A DNA stretch of 64,000 nucleotides from NCBI GenBank assembly GCA_036505635.1, contig DASXTC010000020.1:1-64000 (forward strand), given 5' to 3'. Source of the DNA: DASXTC01 sp036505635 (GTDB taxonomy: Bacteria > Acidobacteriota > Polarisedimenticolia > JACPZX01 > DASXTC01). The position numbers and the translations under genes are program-made. Below are positions 48,207-56,347 of the stretch, in pieces. Numbering within the stretch: the first letter of the stretch is position 1; each line of letters starts with the position of its first letter. Under the pieces are notes generated by a model. It was not told where the DNA came from. It searched no databases and was given only the letters and a program-made list of their open reading frames with translations.

Positions 48207-49573
48207 TCGGCGTGACCCAGGACCGCGATGCCGCCACGGCGGCCTTCGCGCGGCTGTGGGAGAAGACCCCCTCGGGCGGGCGCTCCTGGGTCGACAGGGT
48301 CCGCACAGAGGCGATGGCGCGGTTCTCGCAGCTGGGCTTCCCCACCACGCGCGACGAGGAGTGGAAAAAGACCAGCGTCGCGCCGATAGCCCGGTCGGAC
48401 TTCCGGCTGCCGGAACCGGCGCCCGTCCCGGCCTCGGTCGACGCGGACTCTCTGGAGCGTCTGACCTTCCGCTCCGAAGGCTGCGCGGTCATGGTCTTCA
48501 TCAACGGGAGCTTCGCCCCCACCCTCTCGCGGACGGGGCCGCTTCCCGAAGGTGTGAGGGCCGGCAGCCTCGCCGCGGCCTGCGAGACGGCCCGCGAGGT
48601 CGTCGAGCCCCACCTCTCGCGCTACGCCACCAGCGATGGCCACGCCTTCACGGCGCTGAACACAGCCTTCCTGCGCGACGGCGCCTTCATTTACGTTCCC
48701 GACGGGTGCGTCGTCCCGCGCCCGATCCACGTGGTCTTCGTGACCATCGCCCCCGAGACCGCCGACGGAGCGCCCGTCCTCATGCTGAGCCCGCGGGTCC
48801 TGGTCGTGGCCGGCCGGGCCGCCGAAATGACATTGGTGGAGAGCTACGCCTCCGCCGGTCCGGGCCGCTACTTCACCAACGCGGTGACGGAGATGGCCAT
48901 CGGCAGGGACGCCTCGGTCGACCACTACAAGCTCCAGCGCGAGGCCGATGAAGCCTGGCACGTCGCCGTGCAGCAGGCGCATCTCGAAGGCACGGCGCGT
49001 CTCGCGTCACATTCCATCTCCCTGGGCGGCGGGCTCGTGCGCAACGAGTCGAACGTGGTACTGGCCGTGGAGGGGGCGCAGTGCGCGCTCAACGGCCTCT
49101 ACCTGGCGGGCGGACGACAGCACGTGGACAACCACACCTTGATCGATCACGTGAAGCCCGGCTGCGTGAGCCGGGAGGTCTACAAGGGCGTGCTCGACGG
49201 CCGGGCGCGCGGCGTCTTCAACGGCAAGGTGATCGTGCGGCCCCTGGCGGCCCGGACCGACTCGAAGCAGGCCAACCGCAACCTCCTGCTGTCGGACGAG
49301 GCGCTGGTGGACACCAAGCCCGAGCTGCAGATCTTCAACAACGACGTCAAGTGCACTCACGCGGCCGCCATTGGACAGCTCGACGAGACGGCGATCTTCT
49401 ATCTGAGGTCGCGCGGTCTGGGACGCGAGGCCGCCCGCAGCATTCTGATCCACGCGTTCGTCAGCGAGATCATCGGCGGGATCAAGGTCGCGCCCCTTCG
49501 AGGGAGCCTCGAGGCCCTCATGATGGCGCGCCTGCCGGAGCCCCTCCCGGCCGGCATGGAGGTCTCGCCGTGA
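48203..49573 (+). CDS. sufD: Fe-S cluster assembly protein SufD
   Basis: A 456-residue SufD. The N-terminal half is variable; the beta-helix C-terminal half carries TLVESYAS, SLGGGLVRNESN, LYLAGGRQHVDNHTLIDH, GRARGVFNGKV and ELQIFNNDVKCTHAAAIGQLDE with the conserved CTHGA-like Cys/His. It partners SufB. Starts within the sufC stop and ends within the sufS start, so the genes are translationally chained. Confidence 0.95.
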   Translation: MIGVTQDRDAATAAFARLWEKTPSGGRSWVDRVRTEAMARFSQLGFPTTRDEEWKKTSVAPIARSDFRLPEPAPVPASVDADSLERLTFRSEGCAVMVFINGSFAPTLSRTGPLPEGVRAGSLAAACETAREVVEPHLSRYATSDGHAFTALNTAFLRDGAFIYVPDGCVVPRPIHVVFVTIAPETADGAPVLMLSPRVLVVAGRAAEMTLVESYASAGPGRYFTNAVTEMAIGRDASVDHYKLQREADEAWHVAVQQAHLEGTARLASHSISLGGGLVRNESNVVLAVEGAQCALNGLYLAGGRQHVDNHTLIDHVKPGCVSREVYKGVLDGRARGVFNGKVIVRPLAARTDSKQANRNLLLSDEALVDTKPELQIFNNDVKCTHAAAIGQLDETAIFYLRSRGLGREAARSILIHAFVSEIIGGIKVAPLRGSLEALMMARLPEPLPAGMEVSP

Positions 49574-50841
49574 AGATCGCCGCCCGGACGCGGGACGCCG
49601 CCCCCCGGCGCAGGACGCCGTCCGCCTTCGACGTGGATCGGATCCGCGGCGACTTCCCGGCGCTGCATCAGATGGTCAGGGGCAAGCCTCTCGTGTACCT
49701 CGACAACGCGGCCACCAGCCACAAGCCCCGCGCCGTCATCGACGCCGTCAGCCACTTCTACGAGCGCGACAATTCCAACATCCACCGCGGGCTGCACGAG
49801 CTGAGTGAGCGGGCCACGGCCGCCTACGAGCTGGCGCGCTCCAAGGTGCGGCGGTTCCTGGGGGCCGAGGACGATCACCAGATCATCTTCGTGCGTGGAA
49901 CGACCGAAGCGATCAACCTCGTGGCGCAGACCTACGGACGCCGCCACGTCGAGGAGGGCGACGAGGTCCTCATCACCACTATGGAGCACCACTCCAACAT
50001 CGTCCCCTGGCAGCTCCTGTGCGAGGAGAAGAACGCCAGGCTCATCGTGGCGCCCATCAGCGACTCGGGCGAGATCCTGCTCGACGAGTTCGAGAAGCTC
50101 CTGTCGCCCCGCACCAGGATCGTCTCGGTGGTGCACGTGTCGAACTCGATGGGCACCGTCAACCCCGTCAAGCACATCATCGGCCTGGCCCACGCCCGCG
50201 GGATCCCCGTGCTCGTGGACGGAGCGCAGGCGGGGCCCCACCTGGCGATCGACGTCCGCGATCTCGGTTGCGACTTCTACGCCATCTCCGGGCACAAGAT
50301 GTTCGGGCCGACCGGAATCGGGGCGCTGTACGGCAAGGCCGCGCTGCTCGAGGCGATGCCTCCCTATCAGGGGGGCGGCGACATGATCAGCTCGGTCACG
50401 TTCACCAAGACGGTCTACAACAAGGTGCCGCACCGGTTCGAGGCGGGCACGCCCAACATCGCGGGCGCGATCGGTCTGGGCGCCGCGATTGACTACCTCG
50501 AGTCGATCGACCACGCGGCCCGCGCGGGCTACGAGAACGACCTGCTCGCATACATGATGGCGTCGCTGAGCCGGATCCCCGGGGTGAAGCTGATCGGGAC
50601 GGCGCACGACAAGATCAGCGTCCAGTCCTTCACGCTCGATGGGGTCCACCCGCACGACATCGGCACGATCCTCGATCAGGAAGGAGTCGCCATCCGCGCG
50701 GGGCATCACTGCACGCAGCCGCTCATGGAGCGGTTCGGCCTGCCGGCCACGGCGCGCGCCTCGATCGCCTTCTACAACACGCGCGAGGAGATCGACGCCC
50801 TGGCGGCCGGGATCCGGAGGGTACGAGAGGTCTTCGCGTGA
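49570..50841 (+). CDS. sufS: Cysteine desulfurase SufS
   Basis: A 423-residue group II cysteine desulfurase. The PLP lysine is Lys243 in AISGHKMFGPTGIG and the catalytic cysteine Cys381 in RAGHHCTQPLM. It supplies persulfide sulfur to SufU/SufB. The GTG start (49570) overlaps the sufD stop (GTGA), and the stop overlaps the sufU start. Confidence 0.96.
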   Translation: MKIAARTRDAAPRRRTPSAFDVDRIRGDFPALHQMVRGKPLVYLDNAATSHKPRAVIDAVSHFYERDNSNIHRGLHELSERATAAYELARSKVRRFLGAEDDHQIIFVRGTTEAINLVAQTYGRRHVEEGDEVLITTMEHHSNIVPWQLLCEEKNARLIVAPISDSGEILLDEFEKLLSPRTRIVSVVHVSNSMGTVNPVKHIIGLAHARGIPVLVDGAQAGPHLAIDVRDLGCDFYAISGHKMFGPTGIGALYGKAALLEAMPPYQGGGDMISSVTFTKTVYNKVPHRFEAGTPNIAGAIGLGAAIDYLESIDHAARAGYENDLLAYMMASLSRIPGVKLIGTAHDKISVQSFTLDGVHPHDIGTILDQEGVAIRAGHHCTQPLMERFGLPATARASIAFYNTREEIDALAAGIRRVREVFA

Positions 50842-51323
50842 CCACCGAGCTGAGCGCCCTGTACCAGGAAATGATCCTGGATCACAACAAGAGACCGCGA
50901 AATTTCCGCAGGCTCGAGGGAGCCGCGCATCACGCCGACGGGTACAATCCGCTCTGCGGCGACCGGGTGACCGTCTACCTGGACATGGAAGGCGAGACCC
51001 TCAGAGAGGTCACCTTCGAAGGTTCCGGGTGCGCCATCTCGAAGGCATCCGCCTCCATGATGACCGAGAGCGTGAAGGGGAAGACGCGGCCTCAGGCCGA
51101 GGCGCTCTTCGCCGCCTTCCATGAGCTGGTGACGGGCCAGAAGGGCGGGTTCGAGGGGGCCGACGCGCGCGGCGCGGCCGGACCCGCGCCAGCCCTCGGC
51201 AAGCTGGTCGTCTTCTCGGGCGTGAGGGAGTTTCCGGTCCGGGTCAAGTGCGCCACGCTCGCGTGGCACACGCTGCGCGCCGCCTTCCTCGACAGGAGCG
51301 TCGAGAAAGTCTCCACGGAGTGA
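50838..51323 (+). CDS. sufU: SufU-type sulfur transfer/scaffold protein
   Basis: A 161-residue NifU-N-like protein with Cys40 and Asp42 (NPLCGDR), Cys65 (GSGCAISKASASMM) and Cys138 (RVKCATLAWHTL). These are the zinc-binding and sulfur-accepting residues of SufU, which takes sulfur from SufS by ligand exchange. The insertion between about residues 100 and 120 is typical of SufU rather than IscU. It starts with GTG overlapping sufS. Confidence 0.94.
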   Translation: MTTELSALYQEMILDHNKRPRNFRRLEGAAHHADGYNPLCGDRVTVYLDMEGETLREVTFEGSGCAISKASASMMTESVKGKTRPQAEALFAAFHELVTGQKGGFEGADARGAAGPAPALGKLVVFSGVREFPVRVKCATLAWHTLRAAFLDRSVEKVSTE

Positions 51324-51330
51324 CATCGCC

Positions 51331-51663
51331 ATGGTGGTCATCACGAACGACAGTCCCGAAAAGGACCTCGATCAGAAGGTCGTCGAAGTCCTCAAGACCT
51401 GCTTCGACCCCGAGATCCCGGTAAACATCTACGAGCTGGGGCTCATCTATCAGATCAAGATCGATCCCGCCGGCAAGGTGCACGTCGTCATGACGCTCAC
51501 GTCGCCGATGTGTCCGGTTGCCGGTTCCCTGCCGCCGAACGTTGAGATGAAGGTTCGAAACATCGAGGGAGTCGCCGACGCGTCGGTCGAGGTGACCTGG
51601 GAGCCTCCCTGGACTCCCCAGATGATGACCGAGGAAGCGAAGCTGTCCCTCAACATGTTCTGA
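51331..51663 (+). CDS. sufT: SufT/MIP18-family (DUF59) Fe-S maturation protein
   Basis: A 110-residue protein with DPEIPVNIYELGLIY and MTLTSPMCPVAGSLP carrying the conserved Cys61, followed by the VTWEPPW segment. SufT-family proteins help mature Fe-S targets such as lipoyl synthase, which is encoded at 25-26 kb. It follows sufU by seven bases. Confidence 0.93.
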   Translation: MVVITNDSPEKDLDQKVVEVLKTCFDPEIPVNIYELGLIYQIKIDPAGKVHVVMTLTSPMCPVAGSLPPNVEMKVRNIEGVADASVEVTWEPPWTPQMMTEEAKLSLNMF

Positions 51664-51680
51664 GGGACCGCGGGGGCGAC

Positions 51681-52454
51681 GTGGAAGAGCATCCTCCCAA
51701 GGCACCGGACCTGCTGGAGCACGGCGCGCCCGTGGAAGGCTCCCCGCAGGCGCTGGACGCCCGTCTCTACTTTCAGCTCCAGGTCTTCACCGGATGCGCC
51801 GATCCGGGCCCCGCGGTCGAGGTGGTCAAGGCGAGCGGGCTTACGACCGTCGTCTACCTTAACCTGAACGACCCCCGCGGCATCGGCGTCCTGGTGGTGA
51901 CGGAGGATCCGGCGGTCTTCACCCTGGCGGCCCGGCGGATGCTCAACTCCCCGCCCTTCGACCGGCTGGCTCTTCTGCCCGACTTCACGATGCTGGGGCG
52001 GACCTACTCGACCGGGCGCGAGGCCGATCTCGAGGACTGGCTGCTGCGCAGGGCCAGACGCAACGCCCTGAACCCGGAGCACCCGTGGGCCGTCTGGTAC
52101 CCGCTGCGCCGCATCGGGGCCTTCAACCGGCTGTCGCGCGAGGAGCAGGGCAGGATGATGCTCGAGCACGCGGTGATCGGGCGCGGCTACGGCGAGGCCG
52201 GCTACGCCTTCGACATCCGACTCGAGTGCCACGGGCTGGACCGCGACGACAACGAGTTCGTCCTGGGGCTCGTCTCGGGGAGGCTCCACGCGCTCTCGAA
52301 GCTGGTCAAGGAGATGCGTCGCACGCGGCAGACGGCCGAGTTCATGGAGCGGATGGGCCCCTTCTTCGTCGGACGGGCCCTCTGGCAGTCGCCGATGCCG
52401 GCCCATCGTACGGCTCATCGCTCCCCGACAGATCGATCCTCAGCGCCGCGGTGA
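51681..52454 (+). CDS. Chlorite dismutase-family (HemQ-like) protein
   Basis: The 257-residue product has a C-terminal half typical of the Cld/HemQ family: WYPLRRIGAFNRLSREEQGR, then MMLEHAVIGRGYGEAG with the proximal heme His, FVLGLVSGRLHALSKLVKEM and a PFFVGR end. HemQ members decarboxylate coproheme to heme; others act on peroxides or chlorite. The N-terminal half is weakly conserved. It starts with GTG 17 bases after sufT, placing a heme-type protein in the SUF operon. The final 113 bases overlap, on the other strand, the 3' end of the selenoprotein-like gene. Confidence 0.75.
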   Translation: MEEHPPKAPDLLEHGAPVEGSPQALDARLYFQLQVFTGCADPGPAVEVVKASGLTTVVYLNLNDPRGIGVLVVTEDPAVFTLAARRMLNSPPFDRLALLPDFTMLGRTYSTGREADLEDWLLRRARRNALNPEHPWAVWYPLRRIGAFNRLSREEQGRMMLEHAVIGRGYGEAGYAFDIRLECHGLDRDDNEFVLGLVSGRLHALSKLVKEMRRTRQTAEFMERMGPFFVGRALWQSPMPAHRTAHRSPTDRSSAPR

Positions 52455-52947
52455 ACCGGTTCCAGTAGTTGGCCAGACCGATCACGCAGGTCAGCTCCAG
52501 GATCTGCCCGTCGCCGTAGTGCCGCTTGAGCTCCGAGAAGAACTCGTCGGTGACGTCGTGCGCGTCGGGCGTCATCAGATCCGCGTAGCGCAGCGCCGCC
52601 TCGACCGCCGGCTCGAAACGCCCTTTCCTGTCCGCGCCGCCCAGAGCGTCGATGTCCTCCTGCGTGTATCCTATCTGCCCTGCCAGGGCAGTGTGACCGG
52701 CCCCTCAGTACCGGTTCGCGTTGAGCCTCGTGACGTGCAGGAACACCAGCTCCTTGAGCTTGAACGGGACCTCGCCGGTGAACATGACGGCCCGGTAATG
52801 GGCGATCATGGTCGTCAGGTACGACGGGATGCGCGCGAACGTCTTGAAGGCATTGGGGACGTTGCCCCGCTCCCTGAGGTAGGTGTCGTAGATCTGCTGA
52901 ATCTCCGGTCCGACTTCATCGCGCTCCAGCTTCGGCAGTCTTCCCAT
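52342..52947 (-). CDS. Carboxymuconolactone decarboxylase/AhpD-family protein, probable selenoprotein (in-frame TGA = Sec81)
   Basis: Starting at ATG 52947 (GGAGG five bases upstream) the frame runs 80 codons to a TGA at 52705-52707. It then continues in the same phase without another stop to 52342, giving 201 residues if TGA is read through. The part before (MGRLPKLERDEVGPE, FLHVTRLNANRY) and after (GAGHTALAGQIGYT, ILELTCVIGLANYWNRFTAAL) together form one complete CMD/AhpD-type domain. The TGA falls exactly where the family has the catalytic Cys followed three residues later by His (C-x3-H; here U81-x3-His85). The first Cys of the CxxC pair is Asn78. A hairpin follows the TGA. Sec insertion is the best explanation; a nonsense mutation is the alternative. 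Confidence 0.75.
52675..52691 (-). promoter_or_regulatory. Candidate bacterial SECIS hairpin
   Basis: On the minus strand CUGCCC, loop UGGCA and GGGCAG form a perfect 6-bp stem with a 5-base loop. The loop starts 20 bases after the in-frame UGA and has G at its second position. As I recall the bacterial SECIS model, the loop should lie about 16-37 bases downstream with a G in the first two loop positions; this fits. No program was run. Confidence 0.6.
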
Positions 52948-53014
52948 GATCCTCCCCTTCCCTTCCGTCTCGCGGGATGCGTCACTATGGTCCACCCCAG
53001 GGTCCGGCGCCATC

Positions 53015-53044
53015 TTGACAGATCCGGCGGAGCAAGGGTAGGCT
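53015..53044 (+). promoter_or_regulatory. Sigma70 promoter of the SDR-MarR-acyl-CoA operon
   Basis: TTGACA (53015-53020), an 18-base spacer and TAGGCT (53039-53044). The predicted start near 53051 coincides with the first base of the 22-bp palindrome. Confidence 0.6.
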
Positions 53045-53050
53045 GAGCAC

Positions 53051-53072
53051 GATGCTTTAGATTTAAAGCATC
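53051..53072. promoter_or_regulatory. 22-bp palindromic operator candidate (MarR type)
   Basis: GATGCTTTA, four bases GATT, then TAAAGCATC: a perfect 9+9 inverted repeat. It lies right after the predicted transcription start of the plus-strand operon and upstream of the divergent selenoprotein-like gene. The operon's second gene is a MarR repressor, whose family binds such palindromes. Confidence 0.65.
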
Positions 53073-53095
53073 CTCTCGGAGCCGGCGGTGAACGG

Positions 53096-53863
53096 ATGAC
53101 GGCATCTGTATCGCTCTCGGGGCGCCGGGCGCTGGTGACGGGCGGCGGGCGCGGCATTGGACGGGCCGTCGCCCTGGAGCTCGCGCGGGCGGGCGCCGAT
53201 GTCGCAGTGGTCTCGCGCACCGCCGCGCAGACCGGCGCGGTGGCCGCCGAGTTGCGCGCCGCGGGACGCCGGGCGCTGAGCCTCACCGCCGACGTGACGC
53301 GAGCCGGCGAGGTCGAGGCGATGGCCCGCGCCGCCCAGCGCGATCTCGGACCGATCGACATCCTGGTGAATGCGGCCGGCGAGGCTCACAGCGCCCCTTT
53401 CTCGCGCACCGACCCGGACCTGTGGGAGCGGATGATCGACGCGAACCTCACGGGCGTCTACCTCTGCACCCGCGCCTTGCTCCCGCCGATGATCGAGCGG
53501 CGCTGGGGGCGCGTCATCACGATCGCGTCGCGCGCCGGGCTCGCGGGATTCGCCTACGTGACCGCTTACTGCGCCGCCAAGCACGGTGTCGTCGGTCTGA
53601 CCCGCGCTCTCGCCGTCGAGCTGGCTGGCACCGGTGTGACGGTCAACGCGGTCTGTCCCGGCTACGTGGACACCGACATGACGCGGCGCGCCGTTGACCG
53701 TATCGTCGAAAAGACCGGGGGGACCCCCGCGGAGGCGAGGACCAGGCTGGCTGCCATGAACCCCTCGGGCAGCCTCATCACCCCCGAGGAGGTGGCGGCC
53801 GCGGCCCTGCGGCTGACATCGGCCGAGGCGGCCGGCGTCAACGGGGAGGCGATCGAGATATGA
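53096..53863 (+). CDS. SDR family oxidoreductase (3-hydroxyacyl/ketoacyl reductase-like)
   Basis: A 255-residue classical short-chain dehydrogenase: TGGGRGIG cofactor motif near residue 15, NAAG at about 90, catalytic Ser in ITIASRAG and YCAAK (Tyr-x3-Lys) near 160, with NAVCPGYVDTDM. The Arg after the first strand (VVSRT) favours NADP. As first gene of the operon it may oxidise a 3-hydroxyacyl-CoA or alicyclic alcohol. The stop overlaps the marR start (ATGA). Confidence 0.9.
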   Translation: MTASVSLSGRRALVTGGGRGIGRAVALELARAGADVAVVSRTAAQTGAVAAELRAAGRRALSLTADVTRAGEVEAMARAAQRDLGPIDILVNAAGEAHSAPFSRTDPDLWERMIDANLTGVYLCTRALLPPMIERRWGRVITIASRAGLAGFAYVTAYCAAKHGVVGLTRALAVELAGTGVTVNAVCPGYVDTDMTRRAVDRIVEKTGGTPAEARTRLAAMNPSGSLITPEEVAAAALRLTSAEAAGVNGEAIEI

Positions 53864-54354
53864 AAACCAGGACGGGGAACGGATCGCCGGGTCTGAGCGT
53901 CTGGCTGAGGCTCATGAAGGCCTACAACCTGATCCTAAGGGAGGCACGCCACAGCGTGGAGCCCTCCCTCACCCTGCCCCAGTTCGATGTCATGGCGCAG
54001 CTCTCCCGCAGACCGGAAGGGGTGACCTTCGTGGATCTGAGCCGCAGCCTGCTCGTGTCGCCCGGCAACCTCACGGGGATCGTGCGCCGACTGGAGGGCG
54101 AAGGGCTGGTCGCTCGCGAGGCCCACGAATCGGACCGCAGGGCGGCGCGCCTGCGCCTGACGGCGGCCGGGAGGAGGAAGATGTCGGCGCTGTTGCCCCG
54201 TCACGCGCGCGACATCGCGAGACTCTTTTCGCCGATGCCACGCGGCGAGGTGGCCCAGCTTCGCCGGTTGCTCGGAAACCTGACCCACCTGCTGGAGCCG
54301 GCCCCCCCGGCCGTCACCGCCGTCGCAAGAAAACCAGGAGGAGGCACGCCGTGA
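53860..54354 (+). CDS. MarR family transcriptional regulator
   Basis: A 164-residue MarR-type winged helix protein. The recognition region is FVDLSRSLLVSPGNLTGIVRRLEGEGLVAREAH (about 57-90), followed by the DRRAARLRLTAAG wing. MarR proteins in catabolic operons usually repress until an aromatic acid or its CoA ester binds. It lies inside the operon it probably controls, and the palindrome at 53051 is the likely site. Both ends overlap neighbours by four bases. Confidence 0.92.
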   Translation: MKTRTGNGSPGLSVWLRLMKAYNLILREARHSVEPSLTLPQFDVMAQLSRRPEGVTFVDLSRSLLVSPGNLTGIVRRLEGEGLVAREAHESDRRAARLRLTAAGRRKMSALLPRHARDIARLFSPMPRGEVAQLRRLLGNLTHLLEPAPPAVTAVARKPGGGTP

Positions 54355-55169
54355 GCGCCCATCCCTTCAAGCCCGCCTCGTTCCTCTACGAGGAGAGCGG
54401 ACCGATCGCACGCATCACGCTGAACCGTCCCGATGTCCTCAACGCCCTCACCTTCGATACCTACACCCAGCTGCGGGACCTCTTCGCCGGGCTTAAGGAT
54501 AGGCGTGAGCTCCGCGTGGTGATTCTGACGGGAGCCGGACGTGCCTTCTGCAGCGGCGGGGATGTCAAGGAGATCATCGGCCGCCTCCAGGGGCGCCCCG
54601 ACGAGGAGCTGCTCTCCTTCACCCGTCTCACGTGCGAGACGGTGCTGAGAATGCGAGAAGCGCCCCAGTTGATCCTCGCGTCCCTCAACGGCGTGACGGC
54701 GGGGGCCGGAGCCGCGCTGGCGCTGGCGTCGGACTTCCGGATCGCGTCGGACGCGGCCCGCATCGCGTTCCTCTTCGTCAAGGTGGGCCTCTGCGGGGCC
54801 GACATGGGCGTGGCGCACTTTCTCACGCGCTTCATCGGCATCGGTCGTGCGACCGAGCTGATGATGACCGGCGAGTTCATCGACGCGCGCACCGCCGAGC
54901 AGTGGGGCCTGGTCAACCGCGTGGTCCCCGCCGCCGACCTGGAAAGCGAGACGAGGTCATGGGCCGAGACGCTGGCGGCGGGTCCCGACCCGGGGCTCCG
55001 CATGACCAAGGAGATCCTGAACCAGACCGCCGGGTTCAACCTGCCCGAGGCGCTCGACCTCGAGGCGCGGGCCCAGGCGCTCTGCATGAAGAGCCCCGAC
55101 TTCCAGGAGGCGTACCGCGCCTTCCTCGAGAAGCGCCGGCCCGACTTCGCGCGGAGCCGGAAGCGGTGA
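54351..55169 (+). CDS. Enoyl-CoA hydratase/isomerase (crotonase) family protein
   Basis: The 272-residue crotonase-fold protein has RITLNRPDVLNAL, the oxyanion segment FCSGGDVKEI and NGVTAGAGAALALASDFRI. Both glutamates of classical hydratases are missing: Ala122 stands at the first position and Lys144 at the second. Asp151 in LCGADMG may take over, as in several divergent crotonases. The reaction could thus be hydration, isomerisation or hydrolysis. The GTG start overlaps marR (GTGA) and the stop overlaps the next gene. Confidence 0.87.
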   Translation: MSAHPFKPASFLYEESGPIARITLNRPDVLNALTFDTYTQLRDLFAGLKDRRELRVVILTGAGRAFCSGGDVKEIIGRLQGRPDEELLSFTRLTCETVLRMREAPQLILASLNGVTAGAGAALALASDFRIASDAARIAFLFVKVGLCGADMGVAHFLTRFIGIGRATELMMTGEFIDARTAEQWGLVNRVVPAADLESETRSWAETLAAGPDPGLRMTKEILNQTAGFNLPEALDLEARAQALCMKSPDFQEAYRAFLEKRRPDFARSRKR

Positions 55170-56347
55170 GCCCGATGGCTCCATCGATTCTCACCGAATC
55201 GGAGCGGGCGCTGGCCGCGGCCGCCCGTCAGGCGGTGGCCCGTCTGGAGGTTCGGGAGGCCCCCGCCGGCGACCATGCGGCCGAGGAGGCTGCGGCGCGT
55301 CGCGCGCTGGAGGTGCTCTCGGAAGCGGGCCTGCCCGGTCACGCGATGCCCGGGCCATCGGGCCGGCTGGCGGTGCGCTCCATCTGCGTCATCCGCGAGG
55401 AGCTGGCGTGGGCCTCGGGGCTGGCCGACGCCATGTTCGTCATGCAGGGGCTCGGTTCGTGCGCATTGGCGCTGGCCGGCACGGACGAGACCAGGCGCAG
55501 ATATCTGCCTGGGGTGGCGGGCGGAAGGATTATCGCGGCCCTGGCGCTGACCGAGCCTCACGCCGGCTCCGATCTCGGAGCGATCGCGACGCGGGCGAGG
55601 CGCGACGGCGGCCACTACGTGCTGGACGGCGTGAAGACCTATATCTCCAACGCCGGGATCGCCGGCCTCTACACGGTCTTCGCCCGGACCTCGGAAGGGG
55701 GCAGGCCGCAGGACGGCATCAGCGCATTCGCGGTGGACGGGGCGAACCCGGGCCTGAAGGTGACCGAGCGCCTGACGGTCAGCGCCCCCCATCCGATCGG
55801 CACCATCGAGATGTCCGCGTGCCGGGTCGAGGCCTCCGGCCGGCTGGGGGAGGAGGGGGAGGGGCACGGCCTCGCGCTGCGCGTGCTCGACCGGTTCCGT
55901 CCCACCGTCGGCGCGGCGGCCGTCGGGTTCGCCCGCCGGGGGCTCGAGGAGTCGGTGAGTCGGGCTCGTTCCCGGCGGCAGTTCGGCCGGGCGATCGGGG
56001 AGTTTCAGGCCATCCGGTTCAAGCTGGCCGACATGGCGGTCTGGCTCGACGCCGCCCGTCTCCTCGTGATGCGCGCGGCGTCCCTGCTCGACGCGGACGC
56101 GGGGGACGCGGCGTCCCGCTCGCCGGCCGGGACGCGCCGCGCCTCCTCGATGGCCAAGCTCTACGCCACCGAGGCCGCGCAGCGGATCGTGGATGAGGCG
56201 GTGCAGATCCACGGGGCGCTCGGCGTCACGCGGGGCCACGTCGTGGAGCGCCTCTACCGGGAGGTTCGTGCGCTGCGTATCTACGAAGGGACCTCCGAGA
56301 TCCAGCGTGCCATCATCGCGCGGACGCTTCTGCAGGAGGGCGCGTGA
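55166..56347 (+). CDS. Acyl-CoA dehydrogenase
   Basis: A 393-residue flavoprotein with the ALTEPHAGSDLGAIATRA FAD-binding segment, a DGVKTYISNAGIA strand, RRQFGRAIGEFQAIRFKLADM and the catalytic Glu in IYEGTSEIQRAIIARTLL. It would introduce an alpha,beta double bond in an acyl- or alicyclic-CoA. I use GTG 55166, which makes a GTGA overlap like its neighbours; ATG 55175 is possible. The N-terminal 40 residues are shorter and less conserved than usual. Confidence 0.92.
   Translation: MSPMAPSILTESERALAAAARQAVARLEVREAPAGDHAAEEAAARRALEVLSEAGLPGHAMPGPSGRLAVRSICVIREELAWASGLADAMFVMQGLGSCALALAGTDETRRRYLPGVAGGRIIAALALTEPHAGSDLGAIATRARRDGGHYVLDGVKTYISNAGIAGLYTVFARTSEGGRPQDGISAFAVDGANPGLKVTERLTVSAPHPIGTIEMSACRVEASGRLGEEGEGHGLALRVLDRFRPTVGAAAVGFARRGLEESVSRARSRRQFGRAIGEFQAIRFKLADMAVWLDAARLLVMRAASLLDADAGDAASRSPAGTRRASSMAKLYATEAAQRIVDEAVQIHGALGVTRGHVVERLYREVRALRIYEGTSEIQRAIIARTLLQEGA

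Noticed and set aside
52705..52947. 80-residue truncated CMD protein as a separate gene
   Set aside because: The frame continues in phase past the TGA with strongly conserved family sequence and a suitable hairpin, so readthrough fits better than truncation.
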